From Corynespora cassiicola (lineage: Eukaryota; Ascomycota; Dothideomycetes; Pleosporales; Corynesporascaceae), in contig JAEUWY010000004.1 of assembly GCA_022059125.1 (NCBI GenBank), forward strand, positions 3,720,001 through 3,784,000: 64,000 nucleotides of DNA, read 5' to 3'. Numbering within the stretch: the stretch's first letter is position 1; each line of letters starts with the position of its first letter. Of the stretch, positions 1 through 11,093 are shown piece after piece. The notes beneath the pieces were generated by a model, which was not told the origin of the DNA, did not search any database, and saw only the letters and a program-made list of their open reading frames with translations. The translations under genes were made by a program, and so were the position numbers.

Positions 1-926
1 CACAGAGTTCCCGATACAACCCAAGGCTTCCAGAATTAAAATCCATCGGACATGTTTACACAACATTCTTGAAGTTCCGCAAAGAGCTTGAAGAATGGCG
101 GAAAACGGGTCCAGTGTTTCCCAATCCAAGATCGCTTTACGAACGCTCTGAGTGGTACGACTTTCTGTGCGAAAAGGACATACTCCTCCTCTCAAGAGGC
201 GCCATGCACAATGTACCGTCTCGGCCACACTCGATGGCGGGTGTGACGAAGGAGATACTCAGGGCATGTTATGTATCGGCGAGCCGCGTCATCGAGCTAT
301 ACGCAGACCTGATGGACAAGAAGGCAATAACCTGGACACGAAGCTACTTCCAGGTCATTTTCACTGCAGGTCTGACGGTTACGTTTTGCATAAGCCTTGA
401 TGTGCTGAAGGACGGCACGGACGACGCTCATTTCATGCAGCGAGATCCGGTAAAGACTTTGATGCTGTGCAGCAAGATACTTTCCTTCTTCAGAGACAAA
501 ATGCCGGACGCAGGCTCCTTTGCTGCAGTCTTTGATGTACTGAAAGACGAGTGCATCAAGGACAAGTATAACGAGGCACACATAATACCTTCAATCAGCA
601 CACTGATAAACCCGGACATTTCAGAAACTCCACATGATCAATCATCGGGCTCGGTCTATGACAATCTAGGCCACCCCCGGGGGTTCGACGTTCAACCTCA
701 CCATGCTAATCAACACGCCCATTTCGACATGAACACGAATGCAAACATATTTGCCCAAGGCAGCGCAAACGTCATGGAAAACCCCAACTACGACTTCGGA
801 ACGCAAGACCTAGACTTGGGACTCAACGACGATTTACTGCTGCAACTCGAAGCCGGACTAGGCGAATATGCATGGGGATCAATTCCTATGGACGGCAACT
901 TCTGGGATCAACTGTCCTTCGTCTGA
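1..926 (+). CDS. Fungal Zn2Cys6-type transcription factor, C-terminal part (5' end outside window)
   Basis: The frame is open from the left edge (codons in phase with base 3) to the TGA at 924-926, so this is the last ~307 residues of a longer protein. The visible part has the helical pattern of the C-terminal half of fungal-specific transcription factors: an S-x-WYDFLC / ILLLSRG segment, a cysteine-containing helix followed by an I-E-L-Y helix, and a W-x3-YFQVIFTAGLT segment. A low-complexity Asn/Asp-rich acidic tail follows and could be an activation region. No DNA-binding domain is visible because the N-terminus is missing. The stop overlaps the end of the convergent dehydrogenase gene by 19 bp. 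It may regulate the neighbouring catabolic genes (inference from position only). Confidence 0.75.
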   Translation, partial: QSSRYNPRLPELKSIGHVYTTFLKFRKELEEWRKTGPVFPNPRSLYERSEWYDFLCEKDILLLSRGAMHNVPSRPHSMAGVTKEILRACYVSASRVIELYADLMDKKAITWTRSYFQVIFTAGLTVTFCISLDVLKDGTDDAHFMQRDPVKTLMLCSKILSFFRDKMPDAGSFAAVFDVLKDECIKDKYNEAHIIPSISTLINPDISETPHDQSSGSVYDNLGHPRGFDVQPHHANQHAHFDMNTNANIFAQGSANVMENPNYDFGTQDLDLGLNDDLLLQLEAGLGEYAWGSIPMDGNFWDQLSFV

Positions 927-1964
927 GATGCCTTGATGTGTTCTGCCAACCCATCGATCGCCGCGATTGCCGTTTCCATCTGCGTCTGCGACGTCGCAGC
1001 ACCGATATGCGGTGTGCTCACCACCTTGCCCGTATCCCACAAAGGACCATATCGCTCCTTTGTGGGCGGCTCTTGCTCGTGGCAGTCTAGACCCGCGCCC
1101 CATATTAGGCCTTCGTTGAGTGCCTTCACCAGGTCCTCCTCGTTTATGATGCCGCCGCGCGCAGTGTTGATGATGATTGCGTTGCGCTTCATTAGCTGGA
1201 ATTCGGGGTATGAAATGAGGCCTCTGGTCTGAGGAAGGAGGGGTATGTGGAGGGTGACTACGTCGGAAGACTCGAGGAGTTGTTCCAAAGTAGCAGCGCG
1301 TGTATGTGGTATGTCGGCCCACGCATCCTGGGGTAGCAGCGGGTCATATGCCATGATGCTAGTGCCCAAACCCGCCTGGAACATTCTAGCGACCTTTTGT
1401 CCTATGTTGCCCATGCCGACTATACCAATCGTCTTGTTGCTGATGATGAGACCAGAGCAAGTTTCCTTGGGTACCGCTTGCCCGCTGCTCTGCAAGGACA
1501 CTATGCGGCCGACTTGGCGAGCCGTCGACATGGTGAGCGTTAGGACAGTCTCGGCGACGGACTGGGCGTTCACGCCTGGTGTGTTCTTGATGACGATGCC
1601 CCTCTTCTTGCAGGCAGCCGCATCTATCTTATCGATACCTAGTTATGGAGTCAATCGCTTGCAAAAACAAAATGAGATAATTCAACTTACCCACGCCCTG
1701 CTTGCCAATGGCCTTGAGGGTTGGACATGACTCGATATCATCTGCAGTTAGGTATGAACCTCGGATGACCAGATATTCGGCATTTTCCCGCCATTGTGCA
1801 TGTCTTTTGTCTCCAGGTACAATTGCATTGAAAATTGACTGGGCGTGTGCCACCGCCGTGGGGTGAAGAGTATCCAGGAGATACACTGTTGGTTTCTCAG
1901 TCTCGGCGAATAGCCTGTGGTCTGTCGGCGAATCAAGCCGTCCAGGTGCCATTATGTAAGTCAA
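908..1964 (-). CDS. D-isomer-specific 2-hydroxyacid dehydrogenase (NAD(P)-dependent)
   Basis: Two exons, 1964-1691 and 1638-908, joined across a 52-nt GT-AG intron (1639-1690); 334 aa. The Rossmann motif G-M-G-N-I-G is at about residues 166-171. The catalytic triad of the family is present: Arg252 in NTARGG, Glu279 in DCHEQEPP and His302 in STPHIGAAT. Family members interconvert 2-keto and D-2-hydroxy acids (phosphoglycerate, glycerate/hydroxypyruvate, lactate and similar); the substrate here cannot be read from sequence. The start is the first Met of exon 1, and no signal peptide is seen, so it is probably cytosolic. It lies beside a Zn2Cys6 regulator, a sugar-type carrier and an HpcH/HpaI aldolase, which suggests a role in hydroxy-acid or sugar-acid breakdown. 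Confidence 0.92.
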
Positions 1965-2336
1965 TGTCGGGTAAAAGATGCTAGGAATGAGAAGAATCGA
2001 GTATGAGGTTGCTCATCTGCTGAGAACAGTTACTACGATACGGTCGGTGGCGGCTTCGTTTGGAGTGGCTTGGCATAAAATTGTTGAGGTTTTATGAGGT
2101 TGTGAACTTGATGGAGAAAAGCGATATTTGAATGCGTTCTTCATGGTATTACTCTCGATCCTCAGCCACGGATAAACTAGCCAGAATGGAGTCATAGTGT
2201 AAACGTTGATGGGGCGCGTGCACGTTTCGTGGGTTCGGACAGGTCCGAAACCTTGCCCATTCGGCAGATGCATTATATCGGATGTCCACCGAGGTCCCAT
2301 CGCCCGAGGTTCTCATGACATACCAATTTCATGATT
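1965..2336. promoter_or_regulatory. Promoter interval of the 2-hydroxyacid dehydrogenase
   Basis: This 372-bp interval lies between the dehydrogenase start and the 3' end of the next gene on the same strand. I see no coding signal in it. Its notable content is the CGG palindrome described separately at 2234-2249. Confidence 0.6.
2234..2249. promoter_or_regulatory. CGG-N6-CCG palindrome, candidate Zn2Cys6 operator
   Basis: The 16-bp element TTCGGACAGGTCCGAA has perfect 7-bp arms (TTCGGAC / GTCCGAA) around AG. Zn2Cys6 factors bind paired CGG triplets, and the inverted arrangement with a fixed spacer is typical of Gal4-like dimers. It sits about 270 bp upstream of the dehydrogenase start. A related CGG-N6-CCG (CGGACACGACCG) is in the aldolase/carrier promoter at 8425-8436. 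Confidence 0.5.
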
Positions 2337-4332
2337 CTAGGACGGTGGGTCAGGGCCAAGAAGGATTGTTTGGATCTGATTCGAGATCAAGATTTCGGAA
2401 CGTCCAATGAGCTCGCGCAGGCGCTCATTAGATGCCCTTCGGCTGGTATCTGCATGAGTTACGAGTAACTCCATTAGTATATCTCGGAGGCTTCGGACTG
2501 CCGAATATCTTGTAGCTAGCAAGGTCAATAGGTTGACTAGCTGAGACAGGCGGCGATGCTGTGTCAGAGGCGAATAGCCAGCCTCTCCACTGGGTAAAGT
2601 ATCCTGCGTCGTTATTCGGCCTGTGAATGATATGATACCGATTGCAAAGACGTGAATGGCTTCTAATGCAGATATTGCACCCGAATGAGAGTCCAGATGG
2701 GTCTCTAAAAGCTTGAGGTAATGCAGAAACTCGCTCTCGGCTTCGCAGACCACTTTCCTGTGGTCTGGATCTATATCAACGGATGATTGCTTCAGAAGCT
2801 CAACATAGCCGCGCGTGAAGAGATAAGCTTTTTGAAGAGAATTCTGCGCTGATGTGTTCGGAAGGGTCTCTTTCCAATGTCGTAGATTGATGGATTGACA
2901 AAGAACATCATCTCCAGAGTTTTGTCTGATCGACCGAAGGATTTGGGCGTGTTGAATAAGGTAGCGATAAGTTTGATCATCATCAGAATCAAAGGTGCTC
3001 ATCCGTGGAGATGAAGGTGGCTAACATCTTGGTTAGAGATATTTCGAACGCAAAATGCTGCCGAGTAATAGAGCATACTGATACCAAGATGTCATGATCA
3101 TTTAGGCAGAAGGGCCTGTCAAGAGTAGTGCTAACATATCTATTGAAAGTCAGTTTGATGTGATTTTTGGGTAGAGTTTACATACGTATCTAGTATATAC
3201 AGCACCCAGAATATTCTGTAACTCTTACGCTTTTCCTCATTATCGCACTGTGCGTTTGATACCCGTGTTGTATGCATGCCCGATGATATACAGCGCATCA
3301 TCGTCAGACCTAAAAGATGCCATGTGGATCCCCCGAAGGTTGTGAATAGCGAATATATAGTGAGGGCTGTCATGCATGACACGATAGCCAGATCGTTGGC
3401 ATGGTCGAATACCCGCGACATCAGTTTCAGACTTTCCACTGACAATTCAGCTGCTAGGGCTTCTCTATAGTGATAATCGGGAGACAACAGTATGCCTGTA
3501 GCAATACCGATATATGTGAGAAGTAGCTGTTCCGGGGAATCGTCGCTAAGCTGATCCAAACTGTCTCTTTCGTGACATGATATCACATTCTCATAGAACA
3601 ATTTTAGCTCATTGTTGGAGATGAACGGAAATGAGGATTGTAGAAATTCCATGTATCGTTGGAAAGACCCGCCGACATTCAGCTGCTTGAAATCTTTGTT
3701 GTTTGCAAAAAAGCTTTGTCGGAAGTCTGCAAGCGGGCCTGACAACGAAGCATTTAATCCCACGGAACGTGTAGGATTGGACCCAGATATTCCTGTTGCT
3801 GCCCGAAGGAGAGTCATGAAAGACAGGCCCTCTGTCGGAAAAGGCTGGCGGTCCGTCCTTTCGGCCATAGCAGAGAGTGAGAGGTAAGACGCTTCTTGCA
3901 TTGTTTCTTGCAAGTCGTTCCGTGGTTGGAAATTAGTAGAGGAGTGATTGGACGAGGGCAAGTACTGCATGGAGTCACTCCGATCTGTTTCGTTTGCTTG
4001 CTGTAGCTGGCGTGTTGGGCTAATGATTCTTTCAGCATCAAACAATTCATTTGACCCTTCTTGAACCTTTGCTTGGAGAGAGTGAATTCGACTCTTCAGA
4101 GACTCAACATAACTCTCGCCTCCAAAATCAGTCGAATCGACTGTCGATCCTAAGCGGCGGCGGATACATGTAGTTGATGCTGAGCGGCACTGGGCGCAGA
4201 TTGGCACGTCCCGGGAGCACTTGGAGGGTTAGCCGGGGCTCTTCCTGCACAGAGTTTTCCAGGAATATTGGGTAAAACCTTTTGCTTCCTTCTCCAACAC
4301 CTCTCGCATGCCTGAGCCATCAAAGTGGTCAT
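2337..4332 (-). CDS. Zn2Cys6 transcription factor with fungal_trans domain
   Basis: Four exons: 4332-4279, 4219-3186, 3139-3085 and 3020-2337, with introns of 59, 46 and 64 nt; the frame closes at 608 aa. The first intron falls exactly inside the zinc cluster. Once it is removed, Cys9, 12, 19, 26, 29 and 36 give the canonical C-x2-C-x6-C-x6-C-x2-C-x6-C. A central fungal_trans-type region (PF04082-like) carries the GMHTTRV and RIFWVLYILDTYVSTTLDRP segments; the latter forms only when exons 2 and 3 are joined. A nuclear regulator is expected. It lies between the dehydrogenase and the sugar-type carrier, all on the minus strand, so a pathway-specific role for this block is plausible but not shown. 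Confidence 0.92.
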
Positions 4333-4619
4333 ATTTATTACGGAGTACAGTCATGGAGAATCGCAAATGGGAGCTCACGAGGGATTACCTTAATACGCGA
4401 AATGTATACGGCCCGAAAGTTAGCAGTTGTCTTAGTAAGCACAGTAGCCGCTCACGTGTATTCACGGCTGAAAATTATCGGTCATAAATACCCCAATTTC
4501 TTTCTCGCTGTGAACTACGAACATACCATCCTACTACTACAATACTGTTCCACATTGTTGCACCACCTTTTGATGTTTATCAATACCCCCGTTTCCAGCC
4601 GTGCAAGACAGCCCGTTTC

Positions 4620-6381
4620 TCAATGACGTGCTGAGCTCTTTGTGGATTCCTGTTCAATCCTGATATCTGTGTTCTTTTGATCCATGTCTTCCACAATCTT
4701 TTCCTCAATGTCTTGACTTCCACCAAGGTCCGATGCAGTCGGATAAGCGACCTTGTGGACCGTATACCAGGGCCTTTCGAATAACTTGTCCATGCTCTCT
4801 AGCGACCGGCCGGCGGTCTCAGGAAGCGCAAAGAACACGTACACCAACGAGATGCTACACATGCTTGCAAAAAACACAAAGGCACCGTAGCGCTTTGTGG
4901 CGGCAAGCAAGGAAGGCATAGCCTTTGAGCAGCCGAAGTAGAATGCCCAATGAAAGGCCATGAGAATCGACACATTCAGGGATCGAATTCGAATGGGAAA
5001 AACTTCAGCTGAAACCAAGTATGGGATCGAGAACCAACCAATGGACCAGGCGATTGCATGGAAGAAGATGGCAACTATGCTCGCTTTGCTTGCTGCCGTC
5101 GCACTAGCACTGGCCTCGATCTGTTCCGCCGACATGCCATTCGTGGCGCCCAGGTATGCCCCAACAAAAGCCAATGTGACGATCTGTAATGATATTCCCA
5201 CCATAAGCGATCGGCGTCGTCCAATGAAGTCAATTACGAAGATTGAGAAGACCAGGACCGACACAAACTTGACGATTGCATACAGGCCTGTGGCGAGAAA
5301 ACGAGCCTCTTCTCCCACGATCCCCAGATACCCAAAGATGCTGGGACTGTACTGTGTGATTCCATTCGCTCCCGACCACTGTCCAAAAAGGTGGCAAAAA
5401 AACATGAGCAGGAACCTTCGTCGGTACTCCGTAACTGTGAAGGTCTCTTTGAACAGATCCCAAGTAGTCGCTCCACTGACGGCTTCAATCTCCATGTTAA
5501 GCTGTTGATTTATTCCTTGGAACTCTTCTTGAACGTAGGGATGATCTGCTGGAAGCTTTCTGAAACCAACAAGGACTTCCATGGCTTCCGTCGGCCGGTT
5601 TTTCGAAAGTAAAAAGCGCGGTGATTCCGGGGTAAAATATATACCAATTCCCCACATGATTGCAGGGATAATCTGAAGGCCAGTTGGGAGTTGCCATTGG
5701 AGCTGAGTTCCCGCGTGATACCGAGTAATTCCGTAGTTGAAGAAAAATCCAAAAACTACACCCAGTTGCTGGCAGCACGCATACTGGAGCGTCAACAAGC
5801 CTCTAATGCTTTTCGGGGCAATCTAGTTATATTAGTGTCTAGATACGACAGCAAACACTAGGGGATACCTACTTCGGTAATGTAAATGGACGGCAAGACC
5901 GTTGTGGTTCCGATCCCGATGCCAGAAATGAATCGACTCGCGTACAGTCCACTCAAGCTCCCGCCTGTGAATGTCTGCCCAAAGATTCCAGCCACATACA
6001 CGGCCGTGAATAGTAGCATTGTGTTTTTCCTGCCGAGCCGCTGTACCAGGTTCACGCATGCCAAGCACCCGAAGACAGCACCTGCTGTCGCTATTGACAC
6101 TATCCATCCCTTGGTATCGGCATATTCTTCGTCTGAAAGGTGATCAACGTGGAAGCGCTTCTTGAATACTGACATCACAACTATGGATGCCACATTTCCT
6201 TTGCATACAGTTAGCAACGAGCCCTCGCTTTTTGAGACGTGTTTTTACCTTCGTCGAAACCTTTCGCAACACCAGAAAAACTCCAGACCGCAGTGCAAAA
6301 AAAAAGATGCCAATTAAAGATCTCACGCGGGCAGGCCTGAATGGCGTCCTTGGTAGCCTTGAGAAGGCTTGGTTTTCCCAT
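4620..6381 (-). CDS. MFS sugar/quinate-type transporter
   Basis: Three exons: 6381-6249, 6198-5873 and 5822-4620, with two 50-nt introns; 553 aa. The start at 6381 is supported because exon 1 supplies the conserved GFDEG motif that continues into NVASIVVM of exon 2. Exon 2 joins exon 3 as YITEIAPKSIRG. Further sugar-porter signatures are PESPRFLL at the end of the first half, the loop sequence D-x-IGRRR, and PETAGRSLE near the C-terminus, with 12 predicted membrane segments. It should import a sugar, a sugar acid or a quinate-like cyclic acid by proton symport at the plasma membrane. Neighbours suggest a sugar-acid or hydroxy-acid substrate (inference). Confidence 0.93.
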
Positions 6382-7101
6382 CTTGCGTCAAAGTCCCGAG
6401 AAATGTAGAAGCGACCAAGCAATCCAAGAGTTGACGGGAAAGCAGACTAGGGGCAACAGTCTTATAGTTCGTATATCTACAGGCTGGTCAAGCTCGTCTA
6501 TGCAAATTTGTCTTGACCTCTCCATGGCGGCTGCACTAGTCCCCCGACTTTTCAAACCGGGTCTTGGGGGATTGCGGAGACCCCGCTTGGCCGGCCGCTT
6601 CGGTGGGCGGAGATAAGCGGTGTTTCCTAGGTTACTTCGGCGGTGTGCGGTCAGGTGGTCCGATGAGAATTTGACATTGCGGGCTGTGTTAGAGGGCCGA
6701 AATGCCCGAGCTGTAGAATCGGAGCACACCCGACGGCACGCACAGCGTCTTGAGCGCCATATGCAATGTCTGAACTTCAGCCAGTGATTCGCTACTTTAT
6801 AGTTATCATCCAAGGGCTCAGTAGTTGCTTTATAATAGCATCTTGAAGAACGTAAAGGCTTAATGCCTGTTCCCCGTGACCAACAATGCCTATCCTGCCC
6901 TTAGAATATCATTATGCATGCGGAAGTGATGTTGTCTCAGCCCTCTACTTGGTCGGGATCTTTGAGCCGTGAAACCATGGCTCTCTGCCACAACAGAAAA
7001 CAACCATTGCGAACATCATCCCTAGAGCTACCCTATTCTTACTAGTTCTTGGTTTGAAATAACTGATATTATGTCTAAGTCAATTTGAGTATCTATACCT
7101 A
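6382..7101. promoter_or_regulatory. Promoter interval of the sugar-type carrier
   Basis: This 720-bp interval between two minus-strand genes has no convincing coding frame. It is rich in CGG/CCG triplets around 6560-6740 and includes one CGG-N7-CCG at 6720-6732. Confidence 0.4.
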
Positions 7102-8040
7102 TTAATGGCCATTCGTCTCGCCACTGGGCAGAGATCCGTTCGCCTTCTTAACCTCAACGCCATTACTAGCTTGATTTGAGCTAGTCTCCTTGACACGTTG
7201 AGAAATCTGTGCCATCTCTCCTGCACGCTTCGTAGCACCGCCTAGCAACAAAGGCCCGTCGGTGGCAGCCATGACCCATCGCACACCCATTGCACAGAAC
7301 TTTTCGACCAGGTCTAATCTCGAATGCAGCCCGCCCATGCCGACCCACTTGCCATGCTTATTGCATGCATTAATGGTTTTCTCGTAGACCTCAGTCAGCC
7401 GAGGGTTCTCATAATCTCCCGGTATACCCATTTCCGCAGTCATGTCGTTGGTCCCAATAAGGAGAGAGTCGACGCCGTCCAAGGCTGCGAGTTCTTCTAC
7501 AATCTCGACTGCTTCCAGGGTTTCCACCATGGGGATAACCAGCGTGTTTGCGTTTACGACGGGATTCGATTTCTTGGCAGGAAATCCCCTGAATTGGAAG
7601 TGTGGGAGATTGTTAGTTGAAGAGCGATGGCCTTGGGGCTGGAATTTGGCCGCCGCGACGACGTCCTTGGCATCCTGGACCGAGCGGATGTGAGGGACAA
7701 TGATACCCAAAGCACCGCCATCCAAGACTCTCGAGATGAAGAAAGAGTCCTTGGACGGCACCCGTACAATTGGAGCGATGCCAGCATAAAGTGCAGCTAT
7801 GCAGATTTGGCCTATACGTGTAAATGCCAAGTCATTGTGGATTGGATCGCGGATGAACATACTCGTAGTGTCAAGGTCGAAAGATGAGTGCTCCATGTCG
7901 ATGAGAATGCCGTCGAACCCTGCGGTCTTGGCCATGCCGGGGAGCTCAACGCTGCGGACCAGCTTGACAGATAGGGTGTAAGCGACTTCATCCCTGAGCA
8001 GCTTCTCGCGCATCGAGTTGACGAGGACTGGTTCGGCCAT
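7102..8040 (-). CDS. HpcH/HpaI-family aldolase (2-keto-3-deoxy acid aldolase-like)
   Basis: Two exons, 8040-7863 and 7811-7102, giving 295 aa. The 51-nt intron (7812-7862, GTATGT...ATAG) has no stop and keeps the frame; removing it restores the family join DLDTTS-QICIAALYAG. The start at 8040 is preferred to an in-frame Met at 8091 because the extra 17 residues resemble no family sequence. Class II aldolase features are visible: DMEH (residues 48-51, with the catalytic His), the Arg in PIVRVP, the metal-binding Glu in PMVET and Asp in GTNDMT. Such enzymes split 2-keto-3-deoxy acids into pyruvate and an aldehyde using a divalent metal. It is divergent from a Dal5-type carrier, and its substrate is unknown. 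Confidence 0.92.
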   Translation of the reverse strand: MAEPVLVNSMREKLLRDEVAYTLSVKLVRSVELPGMAKTAGFDGILIDMEHSSFDLDTTSMFIRDPIHNDLAFTRIGQICIAALYAGIAPIVRVPSKDSFFISRVLDGGALGIIVPHIRSVQDAKDVVAAAKFQPQGHRSSTNNLPHFQFRGFPAKKSNPVVNANTLVIPMVETLEAVEIVEELAALDGVDSLLIGTNDMTAEMGIPGDYENPRLTEVYEKTINACNKHGKWVGMGGLHSRLDLVEKFCAMGVRWVMAATDGPLLLGGATKRAGEMAQISQRVKETSSNQASNGVEVKKANGSLPSGETNGH

Positions 8041-8802
8041 GTTTGGATTTTGGCAAGGGAGCAGCAAAGGTATGTCGGAGAAGCAAAACACGTAGATGTC
8101 GGAATGGGATGGCGATGACCAGAGTCTGAAGCCTGTAGGTAGTGTGCTTCCAAGTCAGGTTCTCAAGATTATGTGGGTGTTGACTCCATTATTATTAGCA
8201 TTACCAAGGTCCATAGTCCGCGGTCCATGGTCGCAGCATCCAAAAGTCATCGGAACCCAGCCGAGCATTGGGGTAGCGGAAGGGCCACAGAAGGTGACCC
8301 TCGTTCAGTTCCGTCCGTGGAGATGGGGCCACGGCACTTGTCATCGGCTAGCGCCGCCGGCCGGACCGAGGGTCCACGGGTAGATCGACAGCGCGGGCGA
8401 CCACCGACCGTTGTTCCCCCGCTCCGGACACGACCGACGCGTCCGAAACAGCAGACAAGCCCTGGACGCCAATTCTAGCGCAAGCCGTCCCCAGCTACCC
8501 CGTTCGCTCCTCAGGACTCCAGCTTGTACAATCTGGGGTCTGGGGAAGCGGTCCCTTCCCTGTAGAAGTGAGCCAACGGGCAGGCCAAGCTGGTGGACAT
8601 GCTTCGCGTTTTTGGCAGAAATTGGCAACTGCGTGTGCAAGACAGACGCCATGAGCTGAGACGGTAAAAGAATAGCGCAAGGTTGAGTGCAACAAAGTAT
8701 AAAGGACCCCCCACAGTCTCCAGGTTCCCACTCTCCAGACCCGCAAGCTGTTGTATTCTCAAAGGAGCTCATCTATTCGACAATCTTGGAGCCTTCCCCA
8801 TC
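8041..8802. promoter_or_regulatory. Divergent promoter, aldolase / Dal5-type carrier
   Basis: This 762-bp interval is shared by two divergently transcribed genes. It contains CGG-N7-CCG at 8251-8263, CGG-N6-CCG at 8345-8356 and CGGACACGACCG at 8425-8436. These are candidate Zn2Cys6 sites, and their shared location suggests co-regulation of uptake and cleavage. A TATA-like GTATAAAG lies at about 8697-8704, roughly 100 bp before the carrier start. Confidence 0.5.
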
Positions 8803-10400
8803 ATGACTGCATCCCAGAAGCGCGACTCCATCGACACGGCGAAGCATAGCGCTGAGATTGTCAAGGTTGAAGATGCCGAGACCGATGAAACTTTGGTGTG
8901 GCTTCAGCAATATCCCTTGCTCGTGGACAAGTCCCCGGAAGAGCTCGCCAAGTTGAATAAGTCCGTGTTGAGGAAACTCGACTGGAAGTTTCTACCATGC
9001 ATCACAGCCATGCTGCTCATGAAGTAATCACCACCTCATTCTTTAACACGATTTTCTAATCTAACGTTGGTCTAGCTATCTGGATCGCATCAATGTGTCA
9101 AACGCTCGATTGGCTGGCATGCAAGAAGATCTGCACATGAGCGATGTCGAGTGGTCAGCAGGCATTTCGCTCTTCTACGTCGGATACATCATCAGTCAGA
9201 TCCCCGGAAATGTCATCATTTCAAAGCACTCCCCTCGTGTCATTATGCCATGTATTATGCTAGGATGGTGAGATGGCTCAACCATTGACGCCAGAATCCT
9301 GCTGACAAAATACCAGGTCCTTTGTCACCATTTGCATGCCTGCTGTCACTCGCCCTTGGGGATTCATGCTATGCCGGTTCCTTGTTGGTGTGACCGAAGG
9401 TCCATTTCTTCCCGTGGTTGCCTTGATGACATCTTCTTGGTACACCAAGGAAGAGTCTCCACTCCGCATGGGCATATGGCACGCGGGAAACATCATCTCC
9501 AACGTCTTCTCAGGTCTCCTCTCTGCGGGAATCCTCACCAACATGGACGGCGTTGGTGGTCTCCATGCTTGGCAATGGTTTCTCTTGCTCGAGGGGATAG
9601 TCAGCATTATAGTCGCCATTTTCGGCTTCTGGCTCCTCCCCAACTTCCCCAACAATACCGGAACATACTTCTTTACCGAGGAAGAGCAACAGATGGCACA
9701 GTACCGTGTTCTTGTCTCCGCGGGTGGAAAGTCCGAAGATGACGAGGGAGACATGTGGCAAGGCGTATGGATGGCAGTAAGGGACCCGTTCACGTGGTTC
9801 TTCGCTGGGATGCATTTCGCCCTTATCATTGCGCAGTCTTTCAAGGACTTCTTTCCTTCCATCGTGGGCACATTGGGCTTCTCAACCGTTCAAACCTACC
9901 TGGTACAAGCTCCTCCGTATGTCATTGCATACATTGTCACCCTGGTTGTGTCCTGGTCTTCCGGTCGCATGCTCGAGCACTGCTGGCATATTATCGGCTC
10001 AATATCCACCACCTTGGTTGGGGCCGTCATCATGATCTCGACACTGAACGTCGGAGCGAGATACTTCTCATTGATTCTTCTCTGCTCCGGTCCATTTGTC
10101 GGCCTCAATATCCAGCTGTCTTGGGAGACTACTGTTGTTCCGCGACCACGAACTAAGCGCGCGGCACTTATTGCCATCGCTAACTGCGTATCAAGCATAT
10201 CGCATTGGTTCACCCCTTACTTTTTCCTCAGGTCTCAGGAGCCAAGATATCAGGTCGGTGGAGGATGCATCATTGTTGGCTGTGGCTTGACTATCTTCTT
10301 CTGTCTTGCGGCCAAATTTTGGTGCACGAGGAAGAACAAGGCTATTGAGAAGGAAGAAGAGCGAACTGGTGAAGTTACTACTTGGCGCTATGCAACTTAA
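8803..10400 (+). CDS. MFS transporter, Dal5/allantoate-permease-like anion:cation symporter
   Basis: Three exons: 8803-9023, 9076-9267 and 9317-10400; 498 aa. The joins restore MNYLDRINVSNARLAG at the first intron and GWSFVTICMPAV at the second, both standard for this family. The N-terminal ~60 residues are cytosolic and polar. There are 12 predicted membrane segments with a central loop around KSEDDEGDMW, plus the RFLVGVTEGPFLP and WFLLLEGI segments of Dal5/Tna1-type carriers. These plasma-membrane symporters take up carboxylates, ureides, vitamins or dipeptides, so an organic anion is the likely cargo. It is divergent from the aldolase, which fits a shared substrate (inference). Confidence 0.92.
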
Positions 10401-11093
10401 GAAACCCATTTCCGGCCAGGGGTATTTTCATGATGGCTACTGGGTTAACCTTGGAGCATATACATATACAGAGTTATGGGAACAGTATTGATTCGGAGCT
10501 AATCGAATCCTACAAAAAAGGAACTTGGACTTTATGATCACGTGAAATAATGAATCATTTGTTATTATATATGTTTGTTGATGAGCGCCATGTAGCTAGG
10601 TGCCTGAGTACTTACGTACCCGCCCCGCTATAGTTTGCTGAGATTGTGCACACGACCAAGAAGTTCTTCGTGCAAGCCATCGCAACTGTGCTTTCTCCTG
10701 AAAATGAGTTCTTCGATGGGGAAGTGGTTTTGATAGGTGATGCGCTGGCAAGGTTCCGGCCGCACACTGTCGGCAGTACGAGTTAGGCTGCTTTCGATAC
10801 TATGATACTCGCCCATATGATTGAGGGCAAGGTGAGTCGTTAGGAATGGAAGAATCAGACCATGGCTTATGCGAGAATCATTCCAAAAGAAGGGCGTCGA
10901 TATGGGGAGTAGAAGTCAGTTCGGTGATCTGCCGCTTGCAGAACACTTGATATCAAAGCTTGGGACCTGGCGATCAAGCCCTGAGAGGAGGAAGTGTAGC
11001 CGAACTGGGGTTCGGAAAATATGCCATAAATGCAAGAGTACGACGCAATCTATGCCTAATCCTACGCCTGTGCAATTCCAATGCAACCGCTCC
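10401..11093. other. Convergent intergenic interval
   Basis: This 693-bp interval between the 3' ends of the Dal5-type carrier and the ferric reductase must hold both terminators. The overlapping short frames look like chance, and I see no gene. Confidence 0.5.

Noticed and set aside
6388..6813. 141-codon minus-strand frame upstream of the sugar-type carrier
   Set aside because: Lies in the promoter, Arg-rich and without family features; the carrier start at 6381 is well supported by exon 1.
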